A stretch of DNA of 64,000 nucleotides from VXPQ01 sp964608315 (GTDB lineage: Bacteria > Bacteroidota > Rhodothermia > Rhodothermales > VXPQ01), in assembly GCA_964608315.1 (NCBI GenBank), contig CAZSNF010000003.1, forward strand, positions 124,001-188,000, in the 5' to 3' direction. Each line of letters begins with the position of its first letter. Position 1 is the stretch's first letter. The position numbers and the translations under genes are program-made. Positions 25,473 to 34,770 of the stretch are shown here, in pieces. The notes under the pieces are model-generated. The model saw only the letters and a program-made list of their open reading frames with translations. It ran no database searches and was not told the origin of the DNA.

Positions 25473-27719
25473 CTACCGGATGACGATGAATTTCTGGATC
25501 GCCTGCTCGTTCGTCGCAAGGTCGGTGACTACGGCAATGTAAATGCCGCTCGCAACCACCTGCCGCGAAGAGGTCGTCAGATCCCAGAACTCGTCGCCGC
25601 TTCCGTCGAGGTGATCGATCGTCCGAATCAATTCGCCCAGTTCGGAAAATATCTGAATGCGCGCTTCGCCGGGCAGTTCGTAGAAAGCCATGCGATCCTG
25701 CACGTCAAGGCGCACCGCGGGGTCGGCGTCGATGTGATAAGGATTCGGCACGATGCGTATTTCGCTCAGCGAATTGCCGGGCGGACGCTTCAGGGTCGCC
25801 GGGTTATAGGTTTGCGCATAGTACCGGCTGGTCTTCGTCCCGTCGCTGCCTATCCCTATCAGGTAATAGTAGTACGAACCGCCCCGAACCACCTCGGCGT
25901 CCTCGTAGCTCGTCGCATTGCCCGGCAGTTCCGCGGCCAGGGAATACTCGCGGGCCATGTCTGGAACGCCTACGCCGCCCGCGCCTTCCTCAAGCACCGA
26001 AACAATGCCGGAATAATGCTTCTGCGCACGCCATACTTGCCATGAAGCAGGCGACGACGTAGCCGTCCAGTCAAGAACAATCTTGTCCGTACCCGAAGTA
26101 ACGATAAACGAAGAGGGCGGCGACGGCGGATGCGGCGCGTTCAGCCCGCCATTGTACGTATCGATGGCTTTCTGGAACGTATCGAACAGCGAATCCCGCG
26201 CCGTCATAAACCACTCGTTCTTCGTCAGTTTCTCGTCGTCGTCGATGACGCCATTGCCGTTCGCGTCGAACTCGATGACCAGATCGTTATCGCCGTCCCG
26301 GGGCGGACTGCCGTGCATATCCCCGGACAGTTTATATGTCCGACCAATATGCCAGGCGGCTTCGTCGCTGAGTCCCGCCGCCGCCTCGGCAATGACGATC
26401 TTCACCTCTTCGCCATGCGCTATGTCGTACGGCCCGAATGCATACGCGAAGCCCCATCCGCCGGCGCCCGCGCCCGCATTGGGATCGTTCGTCTGATTGG
26501 CGAAATCGGGATTGGCGTCATATGGAGAATCGACCGTCAGGCCCATCACGAGGCCCGCCTGGGTCGGCCAGGAACGCCCCGTGCAATCCGCATTTCCCGG
26601 CTTGGCGATGCCTCCGGTCGGCGCAGCAGTGGAGCCGCACTGGAACCAGTCGTACTGGTCCAGCATGAGGTCTCGCTTGTTGTGCGTAGGCTCGCTGGTC
26701 AGCTTGCCGAAATCGGAATTCAGATAGGTGACCATAGAAGGTTGCGCCCTGTCGTCGGGGCGGGACTCTCCCGAAGCATGCGCCTCCGTGTCCGCATGGA
26801 TAGTAACCACGCCCGTGAAATTGGCGCTGCCGAGCCGTCCGAGGGTATCCGCAGGGAAACCCCATTGATGGTCGGCCCAGAACGGATTCCCCAGCGTATT
26901 CACGAGGTACCCGGTCGCCTGGATATTCCCGAGCCATGCGAACGACGCGCGCATGTCCACGCCGTAATCGTTCAATCCGTCGCCTATGGCGTCGTTCATG
27001 GTGTACTGCCCCCAACCCACGCCGCCTGCGCTATTGCCCCACGCGCCCGCGAATCCTGCGCCCGTCGGGCGTTCGAGGAACGCAACGTACACGCCTTCCA
27101 GATCATTCTCCACTTCGATCTCGGGGTCTCCGTCCTGATTCCCCGTATTCACGAAGGTGTACTCAATGATGTGGTAGTTGTCGTGATCTTCATGACTCCA
27201 CGCCATGGCGCGCCGGTGCGCCGTAATCCCGATGGAGGTATTGATCTCCGAAACCACCATTCGGTCCGGAGCCATGCTGCCGTCCACTTCGTCCGGAACC
27301 ACTGGCTGAAGGAACGTATCCGCCCCGTCCACCTGCACCGTGACCGGCTCGTGTTTGGAATACAACACATGCGATACGCTGAACACCTCGCCGATGCCGG
27401 GAGCGCGAGGCCCCGTATGCGAGATGCGAACGTCGTATTGCTGCCCGGTTTCCCCATGGGTTACGTTCTGCGCCCCGATCCAGAATCCTTTCCAGCGGCT
27501 GTACCCTGCAGAAGGACGAATGGCCGGGTAATTCCAGACCACGTCGCTCCGCTCGGGATTGGCCCCGCCGGACAGGTACCAGCTCTGGAAGTCGCCTACG
27601 CTAAGCCACTTGGGAATCCACTGAGCCTTTGCATCCTCTACCGGCGCAAAGAGCATCAACGCCAGCGCCAGCCCGGCTGCCGCAAGCCCTGACGTACGGA
27701 TGTGATGAGTGATTCGCAT
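25473..27719 (-). CDS. large secreted protein with type IX sorting-like C-terminus (module A)
   Basis: A 748-residue secreted protein. The signal peptide runs to about AKAQ (residue 33); the ATG at 27719 is preferred, with another 4 codons upstream. The N-terminal 500 residues are rich in Trp, Gly and Asp and match no enzyme I can name. A fibronectin-III-like segment comes near residue 550 (PPSSFIVTSGTDKIVLDWTA), then VVRGGSYYYYLIGIG. The C-terminus resembles a type A sorting domain: IRIVPNPYHIDA, ARIQIFSELGELIRTIDHLD, and GIYIAVVTDLATNE, ending KFIVIR. EF-hand-like ...DANGNGVIDDDEKLTKNE lies near residue 500. It shares architecture with the 42105 gene. Likely surface-exposed cargo of the adjacent PorV-like protein. 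Confidence 0.8.
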   Translation of the reverse strand: MRITHHIRTSGLAAAGLALALMLFAPVEDAKAQWIPKWLSVGDFQSWYLSGGANPERSDVVWNYPAIRPSAGYSRWKGFWIGAQNVTHGETGQQYDVRISHTGPRAPGIGEVFSVSHVLYSKHEPVTVQVDGADTFLQPVVPDEVDGSMAPDRMVVSEINTSIGITAHRRAMAWSHEDHDNYHIIEYTFVNTGNQDGDPEIEVENDLEGVYVAFLERPTGAGFAGAWGNSAGGVGWGQYTMNDAIGDGLNDYGVDMRASFAWLGNIQATGYLVNTLGNPFWADHQWGFPADTLGRLGSANFTGVVTIHADTEAHASGESRPDDRAQPSMVTYLNSDFGKLTSEPTHNKRDLMLDQYDWFQCGSTAAPTGGIAKPGNADCTGRSWPTQAGLVMGLTVDSPYDANPDFANQTNDPNAGAGAGGWGFAYAFGPYDIAHGEEVKIVIAEAAAGLSDEAAWHIGRTYKLSGDMHGSPPRDGDNDLVIEFDANGNGVIDDDEKLTKNEWFMTARDSLFDTFQKAIDTYNGGLNAPHPPSPPSSFIVTSGTDKIVLDWTATSSPASWQVWRAQKHYSGIVSVLEEGAGGVGVPDMAREYSLAAELPGNATSYEDAEVVRGGSYYYYLIGIGSDGTKTSRYYAQTYNPATLKRPPGNSLSEIRIVPNPYHIDADPAVRLDVQDRMAFYELPGEARIQIFSELGELIRTIDHLDGSGDEFWDLTTSSRQVVASGIYIAVVTDLATNEQAIQKFIVIR

Positions 27720-27772
27720 GGTGTATCTCAAATTCAGATGTCAGGAAGTTTTCGTAGGCGAGGCGTTTTTCG

Positions 27773-30700
27773 TCAGAAGGACAACCGCAGCCCGAAGAAC
27801 ACGTTGCGCGGATTCAGGAACTGCTGCCACATCCGGTTCGGCATGTTGATGTACGCCTTGTCGTCCAGCGCCTTCTGCACTTCGCCCTGATCCGCCGCAG
27901 AGAAGGAACCGTTGCTCCACTTGTAATACTGCTGCTCGTCAAGCACATAGTAAAGCGGCCTGTCTTCGCCGGTTTCGGGCAATGGTCCCTGGATTATCGG
28001 CACGAACGCTACGCCGGGACCGCGAAAATCGCCGGGCTGATCGTCGCCGTACAAACCGCCGTCCGGAGAATCGGGAAGCGTACTCTGGGGCAGGTGAAGC
28101 GACGACATATAGTTGGCCAAGTCCTGCTGTCCCGCGCCGAACAGGGTGCCGCCGGCATGATACAGGTGGCGAATGTTCAGCACGTTCGTAATATCCACGA
28201 AGAACTGCGCAGAGCCGACACTCGTATTGAAACTCTTGCTAAGCCGCATGTCGAGCGTGTAATAATCCTTCCAGCGGACGTTCCCTTGCAATTCGCGATC
28301 GCCGCTTCCCGCCGCGCCGGTCAGGTTTTGGCCATCCCAGGTAAGGGTAAGGCCCTGCCTCCATTCTCCGAGGAAATTTATCCGCCAGTCGCCGAGCGGA
28401 TAACTGCCGCCGAGGCTGGGCCCCAGGGTTTTCGGAAGAATCAGTTCGATATTGAACCGGGCGAAGGGCTCCGGAACCGGCTTGCTCGTGTAATGCTCCT
28501 CCGTAGTCCGAACGAATTCATCCTGCTCCGTCCGGTTCTCGTCGAACCGGCTGAACCCGAAGTTGCCCGTCTTGCGCACCAGGTACGTGTAATTGAGGAA
28601 TCCGCGCACCCACTCGCCACGGTTTCTCGAAAGCGTGGCCTCGAAACCGCGCACATCGCCGTAGTTCCAGGGCAGCGCCGTGCCGTAGCTGACCAGATCG
28701 TCGAGGCTGATGTACCTCACGAAACGCGGCTGCTGGCTAAGGTCGCGGTAATACCCGGACAAGCGAAGCAGGTACTGATCGAACAGGTTCTGGTCGAAGC
28801 CCAGTTCGTAAGCCACCGTCTTCGGCATCGGGTGGTCCGGATTGCCGATCGCCACCAGCGCGCCCGCGGATCCCTCTTCAAGGTTGAAGAGGTCATGCGG
28901 ATTGAGCGCATTGCGGAAATGCCCGTAGTTGAAATACAGCTTGCTGTCTTCGGTCACCGGGAAGGAAATGCCTATCCGGGGACTCAGGGAGACTTGCCGC
29001 TCTGTGGGCTCCTGTTCGAGTTCATCGTCGATGCGGGCGCGCCCGATCGCAGCGGAGAAGGTGCGCTCGTACGTATCGTAGGTGTACCAGTCGCCGCCCG
29101 CATGGAAATAATCCAGCCGGACGCCCACGTTGGCGACCATGCCCCGGAATTCAAGTTTCGACTGGGCGTAGGCCGCGGCCTGCTGCGGCTTGCGGTTCCA
29201 GAGCCGCTTGGGATTCGTGTGGTGCGGATGTTCGGGGTCGTCTTCGCCGAAGTCCGTATCGTAATTCGAGTAGATATACTCGACGCCCGCCTTGGCCAGC
29301 ATGAACCGGTTGCGCTGGCTGGTGATGTCGAACCGGCCCGTAAAGCGGTTTACCGCCGAACTGTCGTACCCGCTGCCCCAGTGGCCCGAGGTGCGTACGC
29401 CCAGGCCCAGCTTGTCGAAATCGTCGCTGATGCTGAACCCGTACGGCTCCTCGTCCAGCATGATGGCGCCGCCGAGGTAGGGAATGTTCGCCGTTTCGTC
29501 GCGGGGGCGCACCGTCCTCGTAAAGTAATCCGTCGTGGAGTTCTGGAGTTGCACCTCGTAGAAGGTCTTGGCGTTCAGCGTATGCGTGAATTGCGCGCCG
29601 ATCATCGTGCGATCCACATCCATGAGATTGTACAGCATGGGGGCGAAGTAGGCGCCCATGTCATGCCCGATGCCGAACATCGTCTGGTGTCCGCCCTGCC
29701 ACGGATAATAAAACGTATCTCCCGTGGTCAGATTCGGCCATCCTGCTTCGTTGCGGTTAAGGCCCAGCTGCGTGGACAGCATGCCCTGCACGATCAGTTT
29801 CATGCCGGGCGCCACGTTCGAAATGATCTTGGCTTGCCCTACGCGCTCCGTAAAGGCGTCCCGTTCGTAACCGCCCATCGCGTACCCTGTCTGGACCTGC
29901 CGGAACGAAGCGGTAAACCGCATGTCGCCTACCAGCTGGTGCAGACCCGGCAACGGGCCGCCAATGGTGGCGTCGAATTCGTAGTCGGGCTTCTGGACCG
30001 ACACGTCCTTGCGCAGGTAATGGTCGAAATATACCTGCTGGAGTTCCTGCGGGGTGAACGTCCGTCCCAGCGCCATGACTTCCGGGCGATTGTTGTAGTC
30101 GTCGGCAATCTTGTTCCAGCCCCCCTCGAAGGAATCGTACTCGCGCTGCATCCAGGAAGGCCAGTTCTGCGTGCCTTCGAACGCCACGGCCGCATCCGTC
30201 AGCGGACGGATGTGGAAACTGTTGCTGGAACTGATCATGTCCACCTCGTTCCCGTCCACGTCCACGCCCGGAAAATTTTTCTGCCCTGCGGAGCTGTACC
30301 GCACGATGGCGTCCACGAAGTACTGGTTCTCTTCAGGCTCTTTCGTGATCACGTTCACCAGCCCGGAACGCACATTGCCGTACTCGGCGTTGAAACCGCC
30401 CGTCTGCACCTGCACTTCCTGGACCGACGTGTAACTCACGCCCGTATACGGCGTGTTGTCGCGTCCGCTGGCCATCGACAGGCCGTCCACCATGAACTGG
30501 ATCTGGTCGCCGCCGAAACCGCGCACGGTAAGGCCGCGCTCGAAACCGGCCTGCAACCCGATGACCCGTTCGATGTCCGTCAAAGGAATGTTCTCGATCT
30601 CCTCGGCCGTAATGTTCGCCACGCTGGCGGACACGTCGCGCTGCACCACGGGACGCACGTCCGTAACGACCACCTCTTCGAGGCCGACCGTCTCTTCCTG

Positions 30701-31003
30701 CAATTCGAAGTCCAGTTCCGTCGTCAGTCCGATATTGACGCGGACGGCCTCCACCACCTCGGAGGCGTACCCGATGAACGAGGCCTGCACGTCGTACGAA
30801 CCGGGACGCACGTTCACAATGAAGTAATATCCGTCCGCATCGGTGATGGCGCCCTGCGTAGTGCCTGCAATGGCCACATTGACGCCAGGCAGCGCTTCGC
30901 CGGTAGCGGCTTCCGTAACCCGGCCGGATATTTTACCCGTTTGAGCCCAGGAAGTGGCTGGAAGGAAGAGAATAAGCGCAAACAGTAGCTTTGCGAGTCT
31001 CAT
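27773..31003 (-). CDS. TonB-dependent receptor, large SusC-like type (module A)
   Basis: A 1076-residue outer-membrane receptor. The ATG at 31003 opens a clear signal peptide (MRLAKLLFALILFLPATSWA) and is preceded by GGGGGA. A carboxypeptidase-regulatory-like domain follows (GKISGRVTEAATGEALPGVN), then a plug with GLEEVVVTDVRPVVQRDVSA, GLTVRGFGGDQIQFMVDGLS and VQTGGFNAEYGNVRSGLVNV. The long barrel ends with NPRNVFFGLRLSF. It is the first gene of module A. The paralogue at 44539 has nearly the same N-terminus and the same downstream genes. Substrate unknown; neighbours suggest a sugar-linked role. Confidence 0.92.
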   Translation of the reverse strand: MRLAKLLFALILFLPATSWAQTGKISGRVTEAATGEALPGVNVAIAGTTQGAITDADGYYFIVNVRPGSYDVQASFIGYASEVVEAVRVNIGLTTELDFELQEETVGLEEVVVTDVRPVVQRDVSASVANITAEEIENIPLTDIERVIGLQAGFERGLTVRGFGGDQIQFMVDGLSMASGRDNTPYTGVSYTSVQEVQVQTGGFNAEYGNVRSGLVNVITKEPEENQYFVDAIVRYSSAGQKNFPGVDVDGNEVDMISSSNSFHIRPLTDAAVAFEGTQNWPSWMQREYDSFEGGWNKIADDYNNRPEVMALGRTFTPQELQQVYFDHYLRKDVSVQKPDYEFDATIGGPLPGLHQLVGDMRFTASFRQVQTGYAMGGYERDAFTERVGQAKIISNVAPGMKLIVQGMLSTQLGLNRNEAGWPNLTTGDTFYYPWQGGHQTMFGIGHDMGAYFAPMLYNLMDVDRTMIGAQFTHTLNAKTFYEVQLQNSTTDYFTRTVRPRDETANIPYLGGAIMLDEEPYGFSISDDFDKLGLGVRTSGHWGSGYDSSAVNRFTGRFDITSQRNRFMLAKAGVEYIYSNYDTDFGEDDPEHPHHTNPKRLWNRKPQQAAAYAQSKLEFRGMVANVGVRLDYFHAGGDWYTYDTYERTFSAAIGRARIDDELEQEPTERQVSLSPRIGISFPVTEDSKLYFNYGHFRNALNPHDLFNLEEGSAGALVAIGNPDHPMPKTVAYELGFDQNLFDQYLLRLSGYYRDLSQQPRFVRYISLDDLVSYGTALPWNYGDVRGFEATLSRNRGEWVRGFLNYTYLVRKTGNFGFSRFDENRTEQDEFVRTTEEHYTSKPVPEPFARFNIELILPKTLGPSLGGSYPLGDWRINFLGEWRQGLTLTWDGQNLTGAAGSGDRELQGNVRWKDYYTLDMRLSKSFNTSVGSAQFFVDITNVLNIRHLYHAGGTLFGAGQQDLANYMSSLHLPQSTLPDSPDGGLYGDDQPGDFRGPGVAFVPIIQGPLPETGEDRPLYYVLDEQQYYKWSNGSFSAADQGEVQKALDDKAYINMPNRMWQQFLNPRNVFFGLRLSF

Positions 31004-31115
31004 GTGCCGGTCCCCCAGATATGGTTTACGTGAGTGTTCATGGTTTCGGGAACATTCGTCGGACGCCTCCCGCACAGGGCGTAGCGCACGACATAACAAA
31101 TCTGCTATTTAACAG

Positions 31116-31146
31116 GGTACAGATTAATAATAACAATTGCAAGGAA
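31116..31146 (-). promoter_or_regulatory. candidate promoter of module A
   Basis: On the minus strand the sequence CTTGCAATTGTTATTATTAA lies about 115-140 bases before the receptor ATG. An almost identical block, CTTGCATTGTTGTTTTATAT, lies at the same distance before the module B receptor. Conservation between the two leaders in otherwise diverged sequence suggests a shared promoter or regulator site. An A/T tract precedes it (31148-31160). Confidence 0.4.
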
Positions 31147-31223
31147 GTTTTTTTTTTTTCGATAGCCGGCGCGTCCGCTCTCGCTCGTCGCGCAGGAAAT
31201 GACCTCACAGGGCCCTGCTTCGC

Positions 31224-32183
31224 TCAGTTTTCTTCCGGCGAACGGAAACCGGCCTCTTCGATGGCTTCGCGCGGAGGCAGCCACTGCGTTTCGAGACGAT
31301 ATCCTGCGCCTACGAAGCCGAATCCGTTGCGCACGTTCCGCATGACGTCCGGCTGCACCAGAATATCCCGGTCGAATATGCCCCCGGGCGGGTCCCACGC
31401 TTCGCTGGCGGCGATAAACCGCAACGTTACGTTCAGCAGGATAACGCCCACGCGCAAGTCGAGGCCTACGTCGATCTGCTGCGCCAGGCTTGCAGTGACT
31501 TCCAGAAAATCCTCGCGCAGGTCCACCGGAACGACCCAGTCCTCGCCCGATTTCTCATGCCTTAGTATATAAGGAATGACGATATTGCCCGATTGGATAT
31601 CCGGCTCGTTGGCGATCTTGTACGATATGGTGTACGTCACTTCCACCTGCACGAGGCCGGGTACGCCTCCCTGCACCAGTACGGGTTGCACCACGGAAGC
31701 AAAGCGTATCACCGGCTCCCGGATTACGATTTCCGCCTCGGGCGGCACCGTCGCCTCGACCGTGGATTCCTCTCCGTCCGAACGAGTCGCCGCAATTTCA
31801 TAGGTATGCCCGAAGCGGGCCCGGAACGGCGCGTAATACACATGCGCGTACTGATCCGCAAAATCGACGATGACGGAATCGCGCCAGTCGTGTCGCTCGC
31901 CCGTCGCGCGATCTGTGGAAACCACCCGTACGTCCAGCGGCTCCGGCGTAGCGGGGACAAGACGCTCCTCCACCGGAAAAATCCGCACCCACTGCGAATC
32001 GATTTGCGGAGACAATACGCCATACATGGAATACGGCATCCCCGTCCCCGTAACCGCCACCACGTCTTCCTCGCAGGCGCTCAAACCGAAAAGCGCCGCG
32101 AAAACGCACGGAACGAGGGCGACGCGAGCCGCGAAACGCCGCCCCGCCCGAAACCAGCGCGATATATTCCGTACGAATCTCAT
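31224..32183 (-). CDS. DUF4249-type lipoprotein (module B)
   Basis: A 319-residue lipoprotein with lipobox ALFGLSAC. The opening DVVAVTGTGMPYSMYGVLSP and the C-terminal MRNVRNGFGFVGAGYRLE match the module A paralogue at 13034. A conserved strand motif is EIAATRSDGEESTVEATVPP. Its ATG overlaps the stop of the TonB receptor by 4 bases. Probably the surface partner of that receptor. It is the last gene of module B; the module A receptor operon starts 220 bp further on. Confidence 0.85.
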   Translation of the reverse strand: MRFVRNISRWFRAGRRFAARVALVPCVFAALFGLSACEEDVVAVTGTGMPYSMYGVLSPQIDSQWVRIFPVEERLVPATPEPLDVRVVSTDRATGERHDWRDSVIVDFADQYAHVYYAPFRARFGHTYEIAATRSDGEESTVEATVPPEAEIVIREPVIRFASVVQPVLVQGGVPGLVQVEVTYTISYKIANEPDIQSGNIVIPYILRHEKSGEDWVVPVDLREDFLEVTASLAQQIDVGLDLRVGVILLNVTLRFIAASEAWDPPGGIFDRDILVQPDVMRNVRNGFGFVGAGYRLETQWLPPREAIEEAGFRSPEEN

Positions 32184-34531
32184 TCGAAAGAAACTTTCAT
32201 GCCGAGAGAAGGCACGAAAGGGAGCTGATCGACGCGATTAAGCGTGAAAATGTCGAGGTAGAAAATGTTGCGGCGATCATACGCATTGATCGCGCTGGCC
32301 AGCAACGCCACATCCACGGGCCCGATGGAAAACGCCCGCTCCACCGATATATCCAGCCGGTGATACGTCGGCAGCAACGCATTGAAGGGTCGTTCGTAAA
32401 TGATCCGCCGCGTAGAGGGCGTATCCACCGCTTTTTCCACGTCGTCCACCAGCAAAAACCCGTCGAATCCGATAGCGCGGCTGAACGGAAGGCCCGATCC
32501 GAAATCCCACCGCGCGCTCACGTCGAATCCCTTTACGTCCAGGACCGCTACGATATTCAACTGATGACGCCGATCATGGGGCGGACGGAATTTCAGAGTC
32601 TCTTCGCCGTACCAGAGCGGAATGGACGCATCCTCCGCCTCGTACCGGGTCGAGGAAAGGCCATAGTTCGCGTAGCCGTAGAACCGCCGCCCGCGCAGCT
32701 CGAGCCGGACATCCACCCCGATCGATCGACCCGTAGCCGGTTGCAACCTTGAGATGAAGCGGGGATAACTTGTCCACTCGGAAATGAAAAGGTTCGACAA
32801 ACGCCGGTAGTACCCCTCCACGGACAACTCCAGCCGCCGCAAGGGCTGTGCGCGGTAGCCCAGCAGGAAGTGCGAGGCCCGCTGCGGGCGTCCCTGCAGG
32901 ACATTCAGCAAATCGGGATTATCCTTCGGCACATTGGCCCATACCGTGAACACGCTGGCGGCGTCCCGACGGTCGTTGAGCCCCAGAATTTCCTGATGAT
33001 AGACGCCCCAGGCCGCGCTGACCTCATGAATTCCTCGTCGCCATACCGCGCGCAACCGGGGTTCGATAAACGGTTCGAAACGGACCTTGTAAAACTGAAG
33101 CCGCATCCCCGGACGAATACTGAATCCGCCCCCCGGCGCTATGTCGAGATCGAGGTAGCTTCCCCACTGGGGTACGCTTGCATACCGGAGTTCTATATTC
33201 TGGTACAGCCCCCCGATGGCGCTGTTCAGCCTCGTGGCGCGCAATTCGCTGCCGCCCCGGGCGTCGATCCCGTCGCCGAACCAGGTCACGTCCGCTGAAA
33301 CATGCGTGTTCTCGATACTGGACCAGCGAACAGGGTCTTCGCGAGGCCCAAGCTCCGTTTCGAGCCGCGACCAGGATACTTGAAAATTGGCCATGATCGA
33401 AAAAACGCGGGGCAACATCAGCAGCCGCATGCCGATGGCGTCGTTTCGCCAGCCTATTTCTTCCTGGATTCCGCCCGTATCCCCGGTCAAAAAACCGCGG
33501 TCCCAGGTTTTCAGGCCCGTTACGGAAGCGCGCATATTGCTTTTCACCACGCCGTGCAACTTGACGAAAGCGTCGCCGAACGTGAACGGCAATTCGTCGT
33601 CGAGATAGCGGGCGACGCCCTGTTCGATGTTCGACCTGCGAACGGAAGCGGCCATGGAAATGCGGCGCGGCCACAGCGGTCCCTCCAGGCGCGCCGAACT
33701 CAGAAACGGAGAGGCGGACGCCGAAGCGGCGTACCGGCGCATGTTGCCCGTGCGCGACGAAATGTCGATCACCGAAGAAATCCATCCCCCGAACTCGCTC
33801 CCGTACCCCCCTGCGTAAATATCCACCCGGTTGATATTGTCGGCGGGGAAGGCGGAATAAAACCCCATGATGTGAAACGGCTGGTACAGAAGAATGCCGT
33901 CCAGCTGAACGAGGTTCTGGGAAGGCTCCCCGCCCCGAATGAACAGTTGCCCGCCCCGGTCGCCGGTCGTAACGATCCCCGGCTGCGCGGACAAATAGGT
34001 TGCAAGATCGCCAGTTACGTCCGGCCCCGGCATATATTCGATATCGGCGGCCCGGATCGTTTGTTGCCCGGCGGTCACGCGCGCGCCGCCGCCCTCCCGC
34101 TCCGACTCCACCAGCACCTCCTCCATCTCTTCGTCCGCCCGCTCCAGCGCAATATTGTACGTCCGGACCGCTCCCGCCTGGAGCTGAAGCGAATCGACGC
34201 GCGGGCGATATCCCACGAAGCGCGCCTCGAACCGGTAGGCCCCTGGCGACAGGCCCGCAATCACATACAATCCGTCCTCGTTCGTCGCCGCCCCGCGGAC
34301 AAGCTGTCCGCCCTGTTCCAGCGCCACATTGACCAGTTCAAGCGGCTGTCCATCCGCAACGTCGGTTACGAACCCGCTGACAGAGGCTTGCTGCGCCTGC
34401 GCCGCGCCCAAAGCGAAAAACCAGGCCATCCCGGCCAATCCCGCCAGCATCGCCCGCCGCGCAAAAGACCAGGCGCGCGCATCCCTGCGCAGGACATTCC
34501 CGAACGCGTTGCGCAACCATCTCTTTTTCAT
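32180..34531 (-). CDS. TonB-dependent receptor, small type (module B)
   Basis: A 783-residue receptor homologous to the one at 14131. Long basic N-terminus then a signal ending LGAAQAQ (residue 47). Carboxypeptidase-regulatory-like domain (ASVSGFVTDVADGQPLELVN). Plug motifs: GARVTAGQQTIRAADIEYMP, GGQLFIRGGEPSQNLVQLDG, YGSEFGGWISSVIDISS. The barrel ends in FVPSLGMKVSFE. Both small receptors share the motif pattern of dual stretches ...VTGLKTWDRG/FDRG... and DRRDAASVF/ATNIF, confirming a common origin. It is coupled to the DUF4249 gene by a 4-base overlap. Upstream lies repeat A4 rather than a TPR gene. Confidence 0.9.
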   Translation of the reverse strand: MKKRWLRNAFGNVLRRDARAWSFARRAMLAGLAGMAWFFALGAAQAQQASVSGFVTDVADGQPLELVNVALEQGGQLVRGAATNEDGLYVIAGLSPGAYRFEARFVGYRPRVDSLQLQAGAVRTYNIALERADEEMEEVLVESEREGGGARVTAGQQTIRAADIEYMPGPDVTGDLATYLSAQPGIVTTGDRGGQLFIRGGEPSQNLVQLDGILLYQPFHIMGFYSAFPADNINRVDIYAGGYGSEFGGWISSVIDISSRTGNMRRYAASASASPFLSSARLEGPLWPRRISMAASVRRSNIEQGVARYLDDELPFTFGDAFVKLHGVVKSNMRASVTGLKTWDRGFLTGDTGGIQEEIGWRNDAIGMRLLMLPRVFSIMANFQVSWSRLETELGPREDPVRWSSIENTHVSADVTWFGDGIDARGGSELRATRLNSAIGGLYQNIELRYASVPQWGSYLDLDIAPGGGFSIRPGMRLQFYKVRFEPFIEPRLRAVWRRGIHEVSAAWGVYHQEILGLNDRRDAASVFTVWANVPKDNPDLLNVLQGRPQRASHFLLGYRAQPLRRLELSVEGYYRRLSNLFISEWTSYPRFISRLQPATGRSIGVDVRLELRGRRFYGYANYGLSSTRYEAEDASIPLWYGEETLKFRPPHDRRHQLNIVAVLDVKGFDVSARWDFGSGLPFSRAIGFDGFLLVDDVEKAVDTPSTRRIIYERPFNALLPTYHRLDISVERAFSIGPVDVALLASAINAYDRRNIFYLDIFTLNRVDQLPFVPSLGMKVSFE

Positions 34532-34605
34532 ATTGCCCTCCGATCCGGCGGACGCTGTTTATTGCGCAACCTCCGGATCGTACATGTCCTGCCTGTCGAA
34601 TTCAG

Positions 34606-34769
34606 GGATACTCTGATTAAATCTGCAAAGTTCAGAGGTTGCGAGGGGCGCTTCGCGTCCGCCATGCCCCGAATCCGCAGCGTTTTACCGCTGATTTCAA
34701 CGACGCCAGTACAATGTCCTGTATGCACGAACGTGAAGCGCTGATCAAAGCAGATTTATCAGAGTGTCC
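34606..34769 (-). repeat. structured repeat family A, copy A4 (inner arm deleted)
   Basis: A 164-bp element: GGATACTCTGATTAAATCTGC at 34606, and GCAGATTTATCAGAGTGTCC at its far end. The nested GAGGCTGCGAG arm and tip present in A1-A3 are missing, but GCGCTTCGCGT and ACGTGAAGCGC still pair with one G-T. It lies between the module B hydrolase-like gene and the small TonB receptor, the matching place to A2/B3 in module A. Confidence 0.8.
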
Positions 34770-34770
34770 T

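Noticed and set aside
28094..30988. Very long open frame on the plus strand opposite the large TonB receptor gene
   Set aside because: Its translation is Arg/His/Val-rich with no domain and it mirrors the receptor codon pattern; long antisense frames are common at this GC content. The same applies to 14173-16683 and 44479-47175.
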